Assembly (NCBI GenBank): GCA_022495005.1
Contig: JAGYXB010000653.1
Location: forward strand, 1,116,001-1,180,000
Reading direction: 5' to 3'
From: Rhyacophila brunnea
Lineage: Eukaryota > Arthropoda > Insecta > Trichoptera > Rhyacophilidae
Length of the DNA stretch: 64,000 nucleotides
Shown here one piece after another: positions 10,560 through 21,775 of the stretch; within the stretch, counting starts at the first letter, position 1, and each line of letters starts with the position of its first letter. Both the position numbers and the translations under genes were made by a program. The notes below the pieces were generated by a model. It did no database searches and had not been told where the DNA came from. It saw only the letters and a program-made list of their open reading frames with translations.

Positions 10560-13500
10560 TCAAAGCTTAGACTTCTGTCGCGTTTTCGTTTGGTATATTT
10601 CGTAAAATTTCTTCAATAATCGGTCTGTCAACTCTTTATCACCACTTCCCCCGAGCAGAAACTCTCTCACGTACGGTGCCACAAGTTCTGGACTGTTTAA
10701 ATGGACATCGTGGTTACCTTCCACCAGTGCGAGACGGTAACCGGGGTTATTCTTGATATGGGCATCCATGAGGTGCGTTTTAACAGTAGCCAGTCTGCTT
10801 TCAATGGATTGCGTAGCGAATACTGTCAAATGAGGTATACACATTTTCCCAAGAAGTTCCACTTGATATTGGTGTCCGAACGTAGTTATTCCGAAGGCTT
10901 TCATTCGTTGATCCCATGATAGTCTGCAGAGATGATACAATTGAATGAAATATATAGTTATTAACACATTACCTAACGCTACCACTGGCCCCTTTAGACA
11001 CATATGACTTCGCCGTACCAAATAAATGCAATATGTGAAGTTGCTTCAAAAATTTATCAACGAATGGTCAAACATACAATCGAAATATGAATTCAAGATA
11101 AATGAAAAATGTTATACCACAATTAATATTCCGGAACAATATAAAGGAAAATAAGAGTACACCATAATAATATTATAATGCGATTAACATGAATGTTGAT
11201 CTTCTTCGTTGAATGATGAAATTTACCTGTACAATCCATCACCAGCGGGTATAAGGCATCTCAGTAAAGCGGCCTTACCAGCATCTTCAGTCAAATTTCT
11301 GCTTTTCATTACACTTTCCAAGGCCTATAAAATCGCATTGATTACTTAAGTATGTTAAATTTTATTTTTCATTGGAATATATTAATGAAACTATTCACTA
11401 AGTGTAATTTTGAATTTTACTTGTTTTTTTTTGCTTATTTTATTGCTTGCAGCTAATATTACAATTCTTCAGATTAAAGTTTTCATAAATTACATTGCAC
11501 TGTGCACGACGTCTCAGAGCCACTGCTGTAAGAAAACCCTGATTTTAATTTTAATTTGAAGTAGTCACGGTCAAGAGAAATTGATTTCTTAAGAGAACTA
11601 ACCTTTTCGTAAGTATAAATCGGCCCGGTATCACGTGTCGAGTTAAATTTGCCATAATTCTTGGGATCGTAGAATCTTTCGAAAACATACTTGAACCAGT
11701 CTGCGTAATTTTCAGCTTCGATCGGTACATACGAGAGAGAGTCCAGCGACACGAATCGTTCAATCTCGTTTGGATATATGGCGTGGTACATGAGACCTAA
11801 AAATATATAACACATAATCATTAGAAATTCTAGCCATTGCTAAATAAACAACTCTCTCTGACCGCTATACAATTCGGTATCCCAAGCGATCGGCAATCAT
11901 TCATAACTTCTTCAGCGGCCTATTAGATTGCTTGGCATTATACTGTTTTTTATTCAATGAATGATATAAAAATGTAGTATTCGGTTTTAATTGGATATAC
12001 GTTAATTGGAACATCTCAAAGACACCTAATAAAAAGTATTGGTACTGATGTGCTTTACCCTACCTTAGCCTACCACCTATACCATACATAACAAAGGCTT
12101 TGCGGGTTTATTGCCTTTCATACACTGCGCATGAAAGAGCCAGTCTCCCTATTTATAGCAATTTTATGCCTTGATTATAATATTATCTATGAAACCAAAG
12201 CAATAGAATCAGTATGGTCCAACGTAAAAAGATGTTCCAATATAAAATATACATCAAAGCAATAAAGAAAAAAAAGGATGTACGGCAGTTATAAGGACGG
12301 TGTCAGATGGAGCCACACAGGAGTTGGCACTTCCTTTTCCTTTTTATTGCCACTTGCTCGCAACCCGGATGACGATCAGAGATTGCGATTGTTGAAGTGT
12401 GAAGAATTTTGTTAAGCTCCATTGCAAAGTGGCAAAAACAATAAGTCGACAAGGTGACGCAACATGTAATTAGAAAGCAGGGTGATGGATGGTCACCACC
12501 GTTTGACTCGGTGAGTGGTAGCACCCAGTATGACAGGAGTATTCACATTTTTCTTACACAACAGGTTACATGACCCGGGTGGCACCTGTCAGATGGCCCT
12601 ATCTGATACTCGTCTAAAAGAATCGTGATGATGAGTTTATGTTATAATGATGATCGGTGTAGTACTATTACAGCATTCGATTATTTCTTACCCAAATATA
12701 GTTCATTATGCTCATTTTAAAGGTTTTATTACAGCAAACAAGTTCCACAAAGGACAGTGTACAAACCTATCTGAGCTCCCATCGAATGCCCGAGGAATGT
12801 AAACCTTTTCAATTTAAAGTGTTCAGCAACCATCTTTATTGGTGAAATATAATCCATAAGATGCAGTGGCCTGCCTACGGGGAACGCATCTGACTTTCCA
12901 TTTCCCGGCAAATCAAGTATTATCATTTGAAAGTCATTTGGCAATTTTAATCTGCAACATTCAAACAATCCACGAGGCAAGGTTACTTAATGGTTTTTTT
13001 GTTTCATGTGCATATCGCACAGACACAGTAAACTAAAACAAAAATCTTTGTCATACGAGGTCTGTTCAAAAAGTTTCTTTGGTCACGAAAAACACAATTA
13101 TGCATGAGAAGGTCTAAAACCCTAATCCTTTCAAGTCTTCTTGGATTTACACACACTTCTCTCAGCGGCCCAAGCAATGTTGGAAGCATTTCTAGAATGC
13201 CTCTTGGAAATGGAACACCTGAGTCACCCATTCCGAATAATGTCTTCTCGTGACTGAAATCGGGTTCCTTTCAGCAATATTTTCAGCTTGCAGAACAGTA
13301 AGAAATCTCAAAGTGCCATATTGGTAGAGTAGAAACAACTGTAGTGCTGTGCAAGACTTGCAGACGAAGTTGCTTCTGTTCCATTGTTAGCAGCTTCGGC
13401 ACTAATTTCACTGACACTCAACAAAGTCAAATCATCGCTTAAATTTAAATGTGGATTTCCCATCGTGCCACTGAGTACACTACCTACTCACGGCCAGCAA

Positions 13501-15376
13501 TTGACGCTCTGTGAGCAGAAAAAAATTCATATACGTACCTTCCACCTTCGATGTTTAATTGTATTCCATGAAAAATTCAAAAGTCGCTTACTTTTAAAAC
13601 AGCCCTCGTATGTAAATGATTTTATATTATGATGTGGTTATCACATGTGATATATCAATATTAAATATTATAATATTAAGCAATTAAAACAATTCTAAAT
13701 ATTGAGTAATTTAAGTTTTATCATCATCATCATTATTCGTGGTGAAACAGCCCACGGTTGGCCCTGGCCTCCTCGAGTTATCTACCCCAGTCTGGTCTAA
13801 CCTCCGCAATCTTTCTCCAATCCGGGATTTCAATTGCTTGTGCATCCTGGGCTACACCATCTAACCACCGCAATTTGGGTCTCCCAACACTTCTCTGACT
13901 AGATGACATCACATCAAAACCTTTCCATTTTTCATTCAAGCCGTATGTGTTAATTTTGATTTTGGACAATTAGGTTGGTCATACATAATAATTTCAAAAC
14001 ACCTCAGATGTATGCATACTAGAAAAAAGATGACTCCCGGTTGGACTTGAACCTATAATCACTCGATTCACACCAATGTACTCTACTAATTAAGCTGCGA
14101 GCATCCTATCTAATTATGACGAAATTAACTACTTTGCATGAAATGCTTATCAAATCGCATTAACTTTGACTATTGGTTTTTGTGTTTTAAATGAAGGGAT
14201 CAATAATTAAGTGTCATAATTAATTATTAACCGACGTCCGGATCGCTCCAAATTTTAGTTATAATGTACCTTCACTTGCTAATAATTTAATTAGTATTTA
14301 TTATTAAATTTATTGTACGAATAAGTCACAAGATTTAAGAATATAACATTCTTAATATTGAACATGCAGAATTTGAAAACACCTTGGATATAAGATTTTT
14401 TCTACTAGGTATCTGAGGTGTTTTTTATTATGTATCGACGGCTTACTATGCAAACTTTCTATGTATGTTTTAGAAAAAAGTTCACTGCATCTATTCTATA
14501 CACAAGACTGCTTTCGGCCCGCTACGGCAGCTAATTAGGGTAGGAAAGTATCGAAATATTAACACTTATTGTAACAATTACACTAAGTTAGCCGTCTAAA
14601 CAGTCAAAACTGAGACTATCTCGCTCTGAAAATTATCATAGCCAAGAGAGGTGCTGTTAAAACATAGCACTTATTGTAACAATTACAACTAACGTGTTGT
14701 AATTGTTACAATAAGTGCTAATATTTTGATACTTTCCTACCCTATATATAGCTGTTTTAGCGGCTGAAAGTAGTCTTCTGTATGGAATAGATGCGCAGGA
14801 GAGAGTTAATTATATATTATAATTCTTTTATAAATAAAAAAGTTTTAAATTTATGATATATAAAAATAGAGTGCACTTTAAATAATATTGTAGAAAAAAA
14901 CTATTTTATTTATAAAAGAAATGTAATAAATAATACGTTTTAACCATTTTAACTCTCTCATGAACTTTTTTCTAAAACAGACATAGAAGGTTTGCATAGT
15001 AAGTCGACTTCAATATAAAGAATGTTACATTCTCAAATCTTGTGAATTATTCGTTGAATAAAATAAACAGTTAATTACATTGGGTTGGTGATAAATTCAT
15101 CATATATGTAATGTATAGTTATGTATATAGTTTCACCGTCAAAAATTAATATGATATGGTCAACGGAGATAAATGTGACTTATGATGTGACAAAATTATT
15201 ATATGATACATTTTGAATAAACACCAAAATTGAGAAATCCAAACTGCTTCAGTTAATGATGTTGGGTGTATTATTATCCACCGACCTGTTGATGAGCGGG
15301 AAGAAGGTGCCAGCCGAATCTTGGATTCCATGAACCATCACTATTGCCTTTCCGCCTGGATGACCATGACACACCA
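10560..15376 (-). CDS. Alpha/beta-fold serine hydrolase, kraken/SERHL-like (N-terminal exon not found)
   Basis: Five exons read on the minus strand with matching phases: 15376-15286, 12951-12767, 11796-11603, 11324-11227 and 10923-10560 (stop TGA). About 309 residues are recovered. The first exon seen carries the oxyanion-hole HG segment (VMVHGIQDSAGTFFPL). The second carries LDLPGNGKSD and the nucleophile elbow GHSMGA (catalytic Ser). The last carries the catalytic His region VEGNHDVHLNSPELVAPY. This order and the HxHLNxPE ending match the serine-hydrolase-like (SERHL/kraken) family, a probable esterase or epoxide-hydrolase-like enzyme of unknown substrate. A short N-terminal exon must lie above 15376. 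Intron 1 contains a mariner remnant, an RTE tail and a foldback element. Confidence 0.85.
13056..13608 (-). mobile_element. Internally deleted mariner-type element
   Basis: 553 bp between TA dinucleotides. The left end is cgaggtctgttcaaaaagt and the right end is the reverse complement of cgagggctgttttaaaagt. On the minus strand it still encodes a transposase C-terminal piece, FLLFCKLKILLKGTRFQSRE, followed by frameshifted remains. It belongs to a different mariner lineage from the copy at 8020-9322, judged by its terminal repeats. It sits in intron 1 of the hydrolase. Confidence 0.75.
13722..13980 (-). mobile_element. Non-LTR retrotransposon 3' end (RTE-like)
   Basis: The minus strand encodes the conserved C-terminal block SVGRPKLRWLDGVAQDAQAI then PDWRKIAEVRPDWG and stop. 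An atgatgatgatg microsatellite tail at about 13722-13734 follows, as is usual for RTE-type elements. It is a 5'-truncated insertion. Confidence 0.7.
14022..14105 (-). repeat. tRNA-like repeat
   Basis: The minus strand reads GCAGCTTAATTAGTAGAGTA (A-box-like) and then AGGTTCAAGTCCAACCGGGA (B-box-like). The acceptor stem does not close cleanly, so it is called a tRNA-derived repeat rather than a tRNA gene. Confidence 0.5.
14316..15060. repeat. Nested palindromic (foldback) element
   Basis: Outer arms: 14316-14360 plus 14438-14484 pair with 14959-15060 (shared string gtttgcatagtaagt and its complement). Inner arms: 14512-14583 pair with 14688-14765, built around cacttattgtaacaattaca and its complement. 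The left outer arm carries an insertion of about 75 bp. The inner core is shared with the foldback at 33112-33415. It lies in intron 1 of the hydrolase. Confidence 0.7.
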
Positions 15377-15779
15377 CTGAAACAACCAATAAATTGATAA
15401 GGTGTATTACCTAAAAGTTATCAACACCCACCTCAATGTATTATTAATAATACATAGAATACAGAAATAGCACATATTGCATTTTTTTATTTTTCTATAA
15501 GATAATATCGTCACTCTTCTGGCAGAAGACACTAATTCGAAAAAATGACATATTGAGTTAGTTATACCAAAATGTTCCTTATTTCAAACTTTACCGTCTG
15601 GAAACCTTCTTAATAAATAAACAGTCTTTATTTTAAAGTCATCCTTTTTACGATTACTTAATAAACTCACATGATAGACCATTTCAAACATTTTAACAAC
15701 TTCAAAGTCAAATTACTCAAAACTAGTATTCTCCAGTTAGTGTGTTCTGCCAGAACAGAGACGATATATAATTTAAATA
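15377..15779. other. Upstream of the hydrolase exon, nothing recognised
   Basis: The missing first exon of the hydrolase should lie on the minus strand at or beyond this stretch. No convincing ATG-plus-donor with the expected phase was found. Confidence 0.4.
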
Positions 15780-16374
15780 CAGTCGAACTTGGTTATTACG
15801 ATCATGGAAATAGCGAGATCTCGGATGTAATGAGGAAACATTTGTTGACATTTTAGTTTATGATTTTCTCCATACATTTATTCAGTTTTATAACGAGCTA
15901 CTTCTCGGGTATACCGAGCAAAACTGTTAATGTGTCGATCGTTTAAAAACAATATTTTTGACTCTAAGCATTAAAATCCGACCTGATAGTTAACTAGACT
16001 GATGCCGCCGGATCGGATTATGTTTATGACACTAGTTAAGTTTAGTGTCTAAGTACCTAATTGGTATTTTCGCCGACAACATTGAAAAGTATCCACGCAT
16101 ATGGTTAAAATTGCATGTAAATAATCCAAGTTTTGTGAAGTCAGTAGGTACCTGCCAGCGCAGGCGACTCAGCACTTCATTACAATAAACAACTTCTTTA
16201 GAAGTTTATGAATGCCACGCTTGTTTGGGGATTTTTAGTGGTTTTCAGATTTTTTATGTTCTATGCTTAAATAAAATGTGGTGCGAAAAATGTTATAGAA
16301 TGATATAACGAGTAATGCTTATAGCGAGCAAATTCAGTCGGTCTCATCTTCCTCGTAATAACCAAGTTCGACTG
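15780..16374. mobile_element. Pogo/Tigger-type MITE
   Basis: Inverted repeats starting CAGTCGAACTTGGTTATTAC at both ends and a TA duplication (15778-15779, 16375-16376). The CAGTcGAAC start and TA target are pogo-superfamily traits. No transposase motif lies within its 595 bp. Confidence 0.8.
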
Positions 16375-16440
16375 TATCAATATGTTAAACATGCTTATAT
16401 TTCAGTCATAGGTATATTGATAAAGAATGAGAAAAATATT

Positions 16441-16627
16441 TTGGTACAGTTCGGTTATGAGGAATACAGCGGAAAACACATTTTGAAAATACCCGATATT
16501 CTGGATTATTTGTTAGTTTGGGTTAGGTAAGTTAGGTTTGGTTAGGTTAACCTAACAAATAATTCGATATATCGGCTATTTTCAAAATGTGTTTTCCGCT
16601 GTATTCCTCATAACCGAACTGTACCAA
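16441..16627. repeat. Palindromic MITE, copy 1 of 3
   Basis: 187-bp foldback: ttggtacagttcggttatga on the left, its near-exact reverse complement on the right, with a ggttaggttaacctaac centre. The arms include gaatacagcggaaaacacat. Flanking ATATTT on both sides may be a target duplication. Confidence 0.85.
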
Positions 16628-17030
16628 TATTTTTATTCTACAGTTAATACTTGATTGAAAGACATGGTGTCCAACAAACACTTTTCCCTTTATTCCACAA
16701 TTTTAATTTAAGAGGATACGTGAATGAAACATAAAAAATTGCAATGTTTCATAACATCTTGAATAAAACAAAATATGATTCTTATGAAAGATAAAGATAA
16801 TTATGTCAATATTACTTATGTATTTGTTTATTTATTTCATCTTCTGACATTATTTTATAACCCATCGCAAATAAAATATCAAAAGTTTGCATTGAAATAT
16901 CAAACTAAAAACAATAATTGTCTGTTTTTTATACCTACTAGGTACCTATATCGTAATAATATTTAAATAAACTGCTGTTTTCGATTCACTTGACATTAAA
17001 TTGATAACACAACTATTACTGCATTATTTC

Positions 17031-17115
17031 TTCTTCGGCCATGTCCGCTCCGTAACTGGAGCATATGGACACTACACGGTGACTCCGAGAATCCCTATCT
17101 CTCCCCAGTCTTTTT
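17031..17115 (-). mobile_element. SINE tail fragment, diverged
   Basis: cggccatgtccgctcc and gagcatatgg correspond to the reverse-complemented tail of the SINE family (ggacatggtcg, catatgatcc). Only the tail remains. Confidence 0.45.
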
Positions 17116-17171
17116 GGGGCATTCCAGCAAAGTTTTATTTTATTATGTATACATTCAATTAATTATACCAT

Positions 17172-17391
17172 TTGGTACAAGTCGGTTATGTGGAAGCCAG
17201 GCGGGAACCGCGCTCATTGTCATGGCCGATTTTGACAAAACTCATGAATTTAAGAATGAAAACCTTATCCAACCTAGCTTAACCTAACCTAAACTAACCC
17301 AACCCAACAAATAATCCAGTATATCGGCTATTTTCAAAATGTGTTTGCCGCTAGCTTCCCCATAACCGACAGGTACCTACCATTTTTTTAT
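17172..17391. repeat. Palindromic MITE, copy 2 of 3 (diverged)
   Basis: The ends ttggtaca..gtcggttatg and cataaccgacaggtacc, the stretch gtatatcggctattttcaaa and a cctaacctaaac centre match copies 1 and 3. The left arm differs from the other copies in its inner part. Confidence 0.7.
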
Positions 17392-17470
17392 ATTTATTGA
17401 ATAATATATGTTTGTTCTATGAAGAATGCTGATATCATAATATTTACAGTGGAGATATTATTATAGTACT

Positions 17471-17681
17471 TAAGCCGCATTGCCACGATCCAAGTACACT
17501 CGAATCGAGTGCTATCCAAGCGCACTCGTATGAGACAGCTTCATACAAATTACTCCTATCCAAGCTACTCGGACCGCGTACTACTCATCCAAGCTAGCTT
17601 GGATAGGAGTAATTAGTATGAAGATGTCTCGTATGAGTGCGCTCGGTCCAAGTCAAATTGGATCGTGTCAACGCGGCTTTA
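17471..17681. repeat. Palindromic element, about 100-bp arms
   Basis: The left end taagccgcattgccacgatc pairs with the right end gatcgtgtcaacgcggcttt. Inner blocks gcgcactcgtatgagacagc and ttactcctatccaagctac also pair with the right half. A single long hairpin with no coding content, unrelated to the neighbouring MITE family. Confidence 0.8.
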
Positions 17682-17989
17682 CTCCATATTATCAAAATGG
17701 CGGTTATAATTTTCTTGAATAATTTATCTCTCAGATACCTAGATAAGTACTTGAAAAACAATAAAAAAGGACAAATCCAACTTACTAAATCTAACTTGTT
17801 TTTACAATTAATCGTTAAGTAATGGGACAGCCTTCTTTGGCTTTTCGGTGTGTTTTGACGATATGAAATACTATTAACTATGTAGGTACGTGGGTAATTT
17901 TTTTTTTGAAAAACAAATCACAAAAAAGCTTTGCGAACGAATTGATCGTGTCAAATAGATTACACCATTTTAGAAATGCAAGAACGTCA

Positions 17990-18172
17990 TTGATACTGTT
18001 CGGTTATAAGGAATACAGCGGAAAACACATATTGAAAATACCCGATATACTGGATTATTTGTTAGTTTGGGTTAGTTTAGGTTGGGTTAGGTTAACCTAA
18101 CAAATAATCCAGTTTATCGGCTATTTTCAAAATGTGTTTACCGCTGTATTCCTGATAACCGAACAGTACCAA
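17990..18172. repeat. Palindromic MITE, copy 3 of 3
   Basis: Same organisation as 16441-16627: an outer arm with cggttataaggaatacagcg, the inner part gatatactggattatttgtt, and a gggttaggttaacctaaca centre. Arm identity to copy 1 is very high by eye. Confidence 0.85.
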
Positions 18173-18367
18173 AAAAATATTATTTCAGGTTACATATTGG
18201 ATGCAATGCTATTATGTTAATAATCAGTCAATTACCTGCCAACTTTCCCCAGGGAACATTCAGGGTCACTTCTTCGAATTGCATCATTTGGGTATTTTAC
18301 TCCTTTTACTGGTTCTCTGCCACCGCTCGCTGTCATCTAAGTATCTTATCTATGCTAATGCTGTCAT

Positions 18368-20341
18368 CAGTGTTGCCAAGTCAAAATTTAAAATTTCAGT
18401 AGAATGTGACAAAAAAATTCAGTAGATTTTACAAAATATCAGTAGATTTCAGATTCTGAATACCTACTCATTGAATGACCAATTCTTTTCTGGATTTTCA
18501 AAAAATTACACGTAAAGTAATTAACGTCTCGTTTTTTTAGAGTAAAATGCCGCGTAAGGTAATTAACGTCTCGTTTTTTTTAGAAAAAATTCAGAAAGTT
18601 CAAAAATAATTAGCGAGGGCTTCAAGAAATATTCCATTGCAAACTTATTTTCCAAATTTTCATTGCATTTCATTTCATTTCAGTGCATTAATCATGTCAA
18701 GTTTACTATTAACATAATCATGAATTTACTCAAAAATATTATGGAAAACACAAATATTAGTAGATTTTAGAAAATGCAATAAGTATATCAGATAGGTATG
18801 ATTTAAAAATAAGGAAAGAACTCACCTTGTGCAGATAACAAACGACCTTGATGCTACTTTAGAATATTATGGTCTTGTAATAATAATTATGAAATAAAAA
18901 ACAATAATAAAACTATTCATCACCATCTATTTATTGTTTTATTTATTGTTTGTTTTCGTTATTATTGTTTTCTACACAAAATAATGTTAGTTTATAATAC
19001 GATTTATCACTACACTTAAGTAGGCACCTAGTTATTTTTATATCACTGGTTTCACGATTACTACTAAGGACAATTTAAAATGTTTTCTGAATAACAAATG
19101 AATCAGGAAAAATATTTTAAGAAGTTCAAAAATAATAGGTATCAATATTAACGAACTTGTATTAATAATTTTAATATTGCTATAACTGCTGCTATCGGAG
19201 AATGCTAGAATAAAACTGATGAAAATTAAGGGCACAGTAGAAACCATTTTCGACTGTCTAAACTCTAAACAATCTGATGAAAACAAAACTATAAAAAGTA
19301 GGTACTAGATAGGTACCCAGTTGTTCCTTGTTCGAGTTTCGAGATCCCATTGTTTGGTGTAATTAAAATAATTCCTGGTTATAGAAAGGAAATCTCTCCA
19401 TTAGCGATGTTTTATTCAGTTTTATTTTCATTCTAAATATCATGAGAAAGTTTTAGTTATAGATATGCCACCATAAATTGTCCGGTTTTCGAATTTAGTA
19501 CTAAGCTCACCACAGTATAAAAAATATTGAATGATATATCAAAATCAGCATGTGGCGCTCTCACTAATCGGAAGACTTATAAATAATTGTTATATCATAT
19601 AATTATGTACATTCACCTTTACTTGCTGAAAGGTTCTTGAGAAACCTGACCTAAAATTTAAAATTGCTATTCAGTAATTAATACCTAACCAAATTAAATG
19701 TTCAAATTTACTTTATGTACCTGAGCCGGATCCAAAAAGTATCATTGATTCGAACTTACGTGCATAAGAAAAATATTTGAAACCAGAAGAAAAAAGTTTT
19801 TTTGCGTTCTAAAAAAATATTTGTGGACAAAAACCCTTTGTACTAACAATGATTGAAATGTTTGAATAATGTCTCTTGTTCTTCGGTTTCCTTCTTATCA
19901 GCTTATCACTAAACTTAACAATGATGCAATTGTTCATCCCCATTAAATTTTATTTTTGCTGGTCACACATAGCATAGCATTAAAATATAATGATTATTGA
20001 GTCATGTTACGTTATGGTGTGACGTTTTACGTAATAAATAATAAAAGGTAGGTATTAATTTATTATTTTCTAAGCAATGATGATGTCAGTGGGTTAAAAT
20101 GCCGGTATTGGGTAGCGTAACAATGCATCCTTTGTTAATTTAGAAGCGTGTATCCAAATCAACAAAGGCGTGCGTAAATCTTTTTAACTTTATTAATAAA
20201 TTCACCATCGTTGACTTAAAAATATGGGAAATAGCCAAATATCAGTAGATTTCATGAATTTCGAAAAAAAATCAAAAATTCAGTATATTGGCAAAAAATA
20301 TCAGTAGATCTACTGAAATTTCAGTAGACATGGCAACGCTG
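18368..20341. mobile_element. hAT-type non-autonomous element, family B, copy 1
   Basis: 1974 bp with inverted ends CAGTGTTGCCAagTC and CAGCGTTGCCAtGTC (right end read inward) and a perfect 8-bp target duplication GCTGTCAT (18360-18367, 20342-20349). The sub-terminal regions repeat ATATCAGTAGATT motifs. No transposase motif was seen in its AT-rich interior. A second copy lies in an Atac1 intron at 30027-32914. Confidence 0.85.
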
Positions 20342-20368
20342 GCTGTCATCTCCATCTGTCAGTGAGCG

Positions 20369-20870
20369 CAGTGCTGCCAACCGAACTATAATTATAGTAC
20401 AGTTTGGTTCGCGTACTATCAAAAACGTATAGTACGACAAAATACTACAATTTTGAAAAATGGAATTAACTGAATTCGCCGGTTGTGTGAATATTCCCCA
20501 TTGCTTATTTCATTGCGTTTGAAAGTTGTCTATATTGTCGATGTTTAAAGTTCCGTAAAATGTTCGTACTTCAACCACAGCAAATCGTAATAACGTGAAG
20601 CGAGGGACGTAGTAAGTATAATCTATAATAATATAATTAATAATAATATAAGATCTCAGTGTGCGATATTAGTCTATGGTGTTAGCATTTTTCGGTCGTA
20701 AGAGGTGTTTTAATAAAGCAGGGCATTGGAATTTCTCGAATTATTATCCGTTATGTTTATGTGACAAACAAAAAACTTACATTTTCAACACGTCCTATAA
20801 TTTTTGCCGAAATAATATACTTGATATCTTGGACCGCGTACTATACTTAATCCGATGATAAAAAGATAGC
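20369..20870. mobile_element. hAT-type element fragment, family A
   Basis: Starts CAGTGCTGCCAACCG followed by actataattatagtac, the end signature of the element at 21056-21539. Traces of the family interior (cgcgtactat, acttacattttcaacacg) continue to about 20860. The right terminus was not found. Confidence 0.5.
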
Positions 20871-21055
20871 TGAATTCCAAAATGGAGACTGACAGATAAA
20901 GACGACAGAGAACCAGTAAAAAGCACCCATCATTTTATTATGATATTATATTGATTGCTCAATTATTATCCAAAGTCTAATATCCATAATAGGAAATATA
21001 TTCGAACAGAAAATGTAATGTAGAAGGAACCGCCACCTTTAATGTCGGCTATAAA

Positions 21056-21539
21056 CAGTGTTGCCATATTTTCAAAGTGGAATTATAGTACAGAACATCC
21101 AAAATTATAGTATTTGGGGAAAAAATATAGTACGCGTTGATGACACGAAAATGTATAGGTTTTTTGTTTCTCAAAAAAAAAAATAACGGAGAATTTGAGA
21201 AACTCTGAGACGCCTTTTTATTTAGGTACCTTCTCCACCAAAAATGCTTACTGAAGAATTCAAGAAATTTCATTTTAAACCAAAGTCAAGGGATTTTTTA
21301 CGTTTTTCGAGCATTTTTTTCCAAGTACTCCAAATAATCTGGTTGTATTGCGAAATTATAGTACTTTGCACCAATTTATCGAACGGAAATATCGAAATTT
21401 TAGTACTTTTACATATTTTTTCCGATATTCAAAATTATAGTATTTTGGGCGTACTACACCTGTGTTATAATATCGTAGATAGTACGCGGATGAAAATTAT
21501 AGTACAAATACTATAATTATAGCACGATTGGCAACACTG
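21056..21539. mobile_element. hAT-type MITE, family A, solo copy
   Basis: 484 bp from CAGTGTTGCCATAT to TTGGCAACACTG. The flanking 8-mers gctataaa and gcaatgaa match at six of eight positions, a decayed hAT-size duplication. The interior repeats AATTATAGTA. It supplies the uninterrupted reference for the interrupted copy at 52292-57943. It ends about 235 bp before the Atac1 start codon. Confidence 0.75.
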
Positions 21540-21775
21540 GCAATGAATGCAGTTGTGAGGAAACAGGAAACGTAAATTTCACAACATGCCACATTATGGT
21601 TGTTTACAATTTTCTTTTGACATTACTTACAGGTTACAATTTATTTTATTAATCTAAAGATGGCGCTGACTTGCCTGATCTGTCAAAGTGTGTACCATAG
21701 ACTAATTGGTGTGTACTTTTGAATTTTTAGGCGATCACATTATTGGACTTATTTAATTATTAAATTCTGTAATTG

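Noticed and set aside
13004..13231. A 75-codon minus-strand frame as a small gene in the hydrolase intron
   Set aside because: It lies inside the mariner-type element 13056-13608 and is an out-of-frame reading of transposase remains.
20676..20858. Short plus-strand frame near the Atac1 promoter
   Set aside because: It lies in family A hAT-type repeat sequence, and there is no coding signature beyond length.
18285..20940. Inverted short match (ttttactggttctctg near 18305 and its complement near 20905) as ends of one large element
   Set aside because: Only about 16 bp match. The hAT element 18368-20341 has its own perfect ends and duplication, so the match is probably incidental or older.
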